Assembly: GCA_015680685.1 (NCBI GenBank)
Contig: MNCI01017578.1
Location: 1-64,000 of the forward strand
DNA length: 64,000 bases
Source: Gnetum montanum
Lineage: Eukaryota; Streptophyta; Gnetopsida; Gnetales; Gnetaceae
Direction: 5' to 3'
A program made the position numbers and the translations under genes. Every line of letters starts with the position of its first letter. The first letter of the stretch is position 1. Below are positions 60,251 to 64,000 of this stretch, piece after piece. Under the pieces are notes generated by a model that had not been told where the DNA came from, made no database searches, and saw only the letters and a program-made list of their open reading frames with translations.

Positions 60251-61983
60251 ATTCATTGGGTCATATGGTTGTTGGAGTGTTAATTAGTGTTCTTGATGAA
60301 GTGACACAAGGTGTTGGGTTCGAAGGGAAAGATGCACCACAGTGTTGAACTTCTGCTGAGTTGGAGAATGCAGTGGCCTTGGAACTATGTTGTCCCTTCC
60401 TACAGTCATGTCTAAAGAAGGGACACCTTTGATGTTTAGGAGGTCTCTCACTGCTGTTGGCAATAGTAGCACAAATAATGTTCATGGGTTGTCGCTGTGG
60501 TGCAGACACTTCAGGAACAGTTGGTGGCAATGTAGAAGGAGGGAAAGGATGAAAATGTTGAAATTTAAGAGAAGTGTAAGGTACACAAGGTGGTGGTTGT
60601 GTTGAGGACATGGCCTGATAGTACAGAGGAGAATCATAATGCAGCAAGATAGAATATGTTGACCCAGTTAGGGAAATAGGATATTGAACTATATAAGCAT
60701 TTAGATTTGGATGATATGAAGGGTGTCTCCAGTTTAGCGCTGGCTTCCCCCACGACTAGGATTGTTGCCACTCTGATCAAACATAGTATCTCTGTATGAA
60801 CTCTAGGTGTAATGTGCTTCCCCAATGCTCATATAAATGTAACAATATTAGGCATTAGCCCTTGGGGTGATCGTACAGGAAAATCTCACATTCATACGTA
60901 TGATTGGTAGTTGAGCTTTTGTTTTCTTCATCCCTTCTTTCTGATTGTCTAATGACATTTTATCCTGCTTCTCAAGTTGTCAAAACTCTATCTCTAATAT
61001 TATTGATATATTCCCCACACTTTTTATGCATCCATTCTAGCATCTTATTGATCTTTGCCTCAATTTCTTTTAATGATTTTTGTACTGGAAAAGATGGTTC
61101 TTCCTCCTTGAGATAGGTTGATTTCTCCTTTTTGTGATTATGGACCTCTATTAAGTTGAGATTTTGGTCCTGTTGATGTTTTTCAACACTCTCCCATCTA
61201 GCCATTTCTCCTTCATCTTTTTCTATTCACTTAATAAGCTCTTTGAATTGATGGGTTTCGTAGTTCGTATAGTTGACCTTAGGCATACATCCCTAGGGCC
61301 TCTCTTGTTTCATCACAAAGCCCATTAATGATATGGTACATTAGCCTTTCCTCAGAGAACTCATGGCCTGGACAGTTGTTTAATAGTGCATAATATCTTT
61401 CTAAGGCCATGTCCACGGGTTCATGTTGTGCTTGTTTCCACTCTTGGATTTGTTTCCTCAAGGCCGACACTCTTGCTTAGGTTTGATATCTTTCGTTAAA
61501 GAGTTGTACCATTGTTGGGCAACATCATATTGAATTTTGTTTTAATGATCTATACCATACTTTTGCTTACCCCACGAGTGTCATAGGAAAGAGCTTGAGT
61601 TTTTGCCAACCATTATCAATGTTGTTCCATGCATAGGCATCATAGAAGGCTTGTAATTGTTGTTGTGGATCTAAGTCATAGCCTCTTGAGAATTTGGGAA
61701 ACTTGTTTAAATAGAGCCTGGGTAGGCAACTCTCTTTACGATGCCTATGGGAGATTCGAACAGCCTCTTGTATTTGTGTTAGGCTTGTAGTAGCCAATAT
61801 GGATTCATCGTCATCGAGTAGGTTATGCTTTTATGTGTTGGAATGATGCTGCCTTCGTTTATGTTTATAAGAAAACCCCACCTCATATTGCGTACTCCAA
61901 CCTTCATTGTCATATAATTTGTTGGTTCTTTAATGAATTTCTTTACTAGATGTGGCATTATCATAGTCTTGTAGGAGAGGCAT
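60250..61983 (-). pseudogene. gag of element V
   Basis: It probably starts at 61983 (ATGCCTCTCCTACAAGAC), with stops. The capsid domain: YLNKFPKFSRGYDLDP, LQAFYDAYAWNNIDNGWQKL, then KQIQEWKQAQHEPVDMALER and HEFSEERLMYHIINGL. A coiled, charged segment (61205-60972) and a proline-rich C-terminus with PPKHQRCPFFRHDCRKG follow. No protease or RT follows. The capsid order matches general Ty3/gypsy gag. Confidence 0.75.
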
Positions 61984-62105
61984 GGTTATGAGATTGTGTA
62001 TGAATTTGTATGTGAAATTTTGTAATTATTTCTTCCTAAAAGATATATCATTAGTTCCTATACAGTGACCTTGTATGATATAACTAATCTAGATAACTAG
62101 CACCA

Positions 62106-62123
62106 TCACTGGCAACAGCGCCA
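62106..62123 (-). other. Primer-binding site of element V
   Basis: The minus strand reads TGGCGCTGTTGCCAGTGA one base inside the right LTR, resembling the common plant Ty3/gypsy site TGGCGCCGTTGCC. It sets the right LTR as the 5' LTR. Confidence 0.75.
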
Positions 62124-62124
62124 A

Positions 62125-62986
62125 TGATGAGTGGTGAGTTACCCCTATACTCAACCATATGAATATGAGCGCTTCGTGCACGATTCGGTCAAACTCCGCA
62201 GATGGACTAGTTGTGGTATCTAGATAGTTACTCGTAGATTGCAGTTCGTTGTCTTTCCACCTAGACTAGTATTAGCTTTGTCACATATGGTTTAGTCCTG
62301 AGTGAGGTGTATGATGTGTTTCTACACTAATGCTACTCCTAGGTATGATGGGAAATAATATTAACTAAGCTAGGAGAGAGAGTGTGTGTGAGAGAAAATC
62401 TAAGCTAGCCTAAGTGTGATGAGTATCTGTTCCTTAATCATCCATACACATCTTGGACCTCATGCATGACTACCCCTATAATTATCAAGCACATGGCTGA
62501 AGTACGCTACTGGGTTACCATGTAGTCACACTTAAATGCTCATGATTCAGTTGTACTCATTCCACGTTACTAGGAGATAAGGGTAGAGAGATATTAACTA
62601 AGAAAGCAATAAATAACAATAACAATTAAATCATTACGCTAAGTGGATGTTGCAATGATGAATTAATCTCAATCTTTATTTCCAGTCATGTGCATGTCCA
62701 AGTACATCACACTCGAATAAGGATGTCGTACAATTACAATCATCACATTGTGGGCATGCACTAGGAGAAAAGGGTTGAGAGGAAAAACTAATGTACTAAA
62801 AGCTATTGAAAACTTAAACTTCAAAAAACTCCCTACTAAATTTTCCTACCTCTTATTTATAGATGAGGACGTAGGCTACGATATCGTGTATGCAATATCA
62901 CGTCTAGGTTGTGATATCATGTACGTGATATCGCGTTCGTGATATCATGGGTGCAATATCGCAGCCAAAAAATTCATGACTCATCA
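62125..62986 (-). repeat. Right (5') LTR of element V
   Basis: 862 bp, TGATGAGTGG...GACTCATCA. The minus-strand TATAAATA box is intact at 62854-62861. The gatatcgcg array lies at 62876-62965. It differs from the left LTR at roughly one base in eight by eye. Confidence 0.9.
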
Positions 62987-63500
62987 TGGTGGATAGGTTC
63001 TCCAAGATGGCACACTTCATTTGGTGTAAAAATGTGAGTGATGATTCTCATATTACCAATATTATTAGTGGGATAGACTCCAAGTTTACTAGTCATTTTT
63101 GGATATCCCTTTGGAAACTTTTATGAATAAAATTAAAATATTCTAGTGCATATCATCCATAATCTGATGGCCAAACCAAAATGGTGAATAAATCTTTTCT
63201 AAATATTTTGAGGTGTTTATGTGATGGATAGCCTAATTAGTAGGAAATTTTATTATGTCATGCTAAATTTTCTTAGAATAATACTTTTCATGTTACTATT
63301 GGTAAAAGACCAATTGATATGAATTATGATTTTTGTTCAATTGAGTGCTGATTTGAGGGAGAAGNCATCATTTGGTAAGTCAATATCAAAAATGTTATCA
63401 TTAGTTTTAGTCTGTATTATGAAAGGATCCATCCTCTTGGCTTTTAACTTGGAGAAGTNATTGATGATAAAACCATAAAAAGAAACATCAATGAATTGGA
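62987..63500 (+). pseudogene. Integrase catalytic part of element I
   Basis: It resumes with [17 protein letters not shown], then [32 protein letters not shown] and VTIGKRPIDMNYDF. The first D is kept; the D-N-G block is blurred, and the third catalytic residue lies in GQTKMVN (T-K where T-E is usual). Two ambiguous bases (63365, 63459). Confidence 0.75.
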
Positions 63501-63559
63501 GTAGGCTATTAACAAGTCTAAACATTTAATAGAGATGAAGACAATCATACTCAAGGGAA

Positions 63560-63690
63560 GAGAAGCTTTAAGCACTCATGGAGTGAAGAGCCATGAGTAC
63601 TTGATCCATTGGAAGGATTAATCCATGGATGATGTTGTTTGAATCCATGAGACCAAACTTCTTAAGTGGGGAATCACTTTTCTTCTTTCT
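63560..63690 (+). pseudogene. Chromodomain-like C-terminus of element I integrase
   Basis: HGVKSHEYLIHWKD, then SMDDVV and IHETKLLKWG resemble the Y-L-V-K-W-K-G...A-T-W-E chromodomain pattern fused to chromovirus integrases. Aromatic positions are partly lost and stops occur. Confidence 0.6.
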
Positions 63691-63734
63691 TCCTTGTTTA
63701 CATGAGTTCAGTTTTTGAAGGCTAGGAGAGCTAG

Positions 63735-64000
63735 TGTAGAAACACCTATTCTAATTCCCTTTTTCATCCCTATTGGTGGTTTTTGTAGGTTTTGGATGCT
63801 ATGAAGATGCCTTTTCTAAGAACTAGGAGAAGATAGGAGACGTTTCAAACAACATCTCAACCAAGAGCTAGCTTGTGATAGGAGATGTACCACAAGTGGA
63901 GGGGACATCTCAACTAATGGGGAGATGTGTCATGCTACTTAGAGACATCTTAGGGAAGATGTGTCATCGTTCTTAAAGACATCTCAGGGGAGATGTCACA
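63735..64000 (+). repeat. Probable start of the 3' LTR of element I
   Basis: A purine-rich GGCTAGGAGAGCTAG precedes TGTAGAAAC. From 63860 the sequence holds repeated inverted motifs ACATCTC and GAGATGT. The other LTR is outside the window, so this is unproven. Confidence 0.4.

Larger units (their letters stand above)
37161..62986 (-). mobile_element. Element V: gag-plus-extra-gene LTR retroelement
   Basis: LTRs 37161-38022 and 62125-62986 (both 862 bp, TGATGAGTGG...GACTCATCA) and a perfect 5-bp target duplication define it. In minus-strand order it has a primer-binding site, gag, a non-coding spacer, an internal promoter and a long coiled-coil gene. No protease, RT, RNase H or integrase is seen. 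It is thus non-autonomous, and a relative of element IV, which still has pol remnants. Element VI is inserted 47 bp from its left LTR. Confidence 0.85.
1..64000 (+). mobile_element. Element I: outermost Ty3/gypsy retrotransposon, interrupted twice
   Basis: Plus-strand gag, protease, RT, RNase H, integrase and a chromodomain-like end occur in the right order in three pieces (1-473, 34341-37160, 62987-64000). They are separated by two minus-strand elements, and the coding frame resumes across both gaps: gag continues from 473 to 34341, and the integrase phrase ending VVV continues at 62987 with DRFSKM after removal of element V. The 5' LTR and gag start lie left of the window. The probable 3' LTR begins near 63735 and runs off the right edge. 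The chromodomain suggests a chromovirus; the exact lineage is not assigned. It must be the oldest layer, because everything else is inside it, and it is full of stops. Confidence 0.85.

Noticed and set aside
60387-60605. 72-codon plus-strand frame
   Set aside because: It is opposite the proline-rich gag end of element V.
62106-62123. tRNA gene fragment
   Set aside because: Only 18 bases matching a tRNA 3' end complement next to an LTR; this is a primer-binding site.

Overview
This window is a stretch of plant repetitive DNA. It is AT-rich, has no recognisable intact host gene, and is filled by decayed Ty3/gypsy LTR retrotransposons inserted into one another. Every reading frame found belongs to a mobile element or to a gene carried by one. 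The Tat/Ogre-type element with two RNase H domains, the chromodomain-type integrase end and the nested layout point to a seed plant with a large, slowly purged genome. The species cannot be named from the sequence.

The nesting can be resolved from LTR pairs, target-site duplications and host reading frames that resume across insertions. Element I (+ strand, chromovirus-like, oldest) runs through the window in three pieces: 1-473 (gag), 34341-37160 (gag end, protease, RT, RNase H, start of integrase) and 62987-64000 (rest of integrase, chromodomain, probable start of the 3' LTR). Element II (- strand, 474-34340, LTRs over 3 kb) sits in its gag. Element II is split by element III (- strand, 2827-~10394, same family, in the left LTR), by element IV (- strand, 13542-24762, in the RT region) and by two head-to-head DNA transposons (30024-32793, in the right LTR). 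Element V (- strand, 37161-62986, perfect TGGTG duplication) sits in the integrase of element I. Element V contains element VI (+ strand, 38070-55074, Tat/Ogre type) only 47 bp from its left LTR.

Three themes stand out. (1) Elements IV and V are relatives. Each carries, downstream of its gag or pol remains and in the same sense, an extra gene: a TATA promoter, a 5'-UTR intron ending just before ATG, a conserved N-terminal domain and a long coiled coil. The short motif array beside that internal promoter copies the array in the element's own LTR, although the two families use different motifs. (2) Elements II and III share one internal deletion joining the RT fingers to the integrase C-terminus, and element IV has an analogous but different deletion; these look like mobilised deletion derivatives. 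(3) Element VI has a PR-RT interval of over 5 kb (the Ogre intron position) holding an antisense multi-exon gene with an FCP1/HAD-phosphatase-like segment, flanked by a repeat family that reappears in its 3' region.

How the parts relate: all coding regions are broken by stops and frameshifts, so nothing here is likely to be mobile now. By eye the LTR pairs differ by roughly 10% (VI) to 15% or more (IV, V, II), mostly by transitions, which agrees with the nesting order. No CRISPR array, rRNA, tRNA gene or intact host gene was seen.
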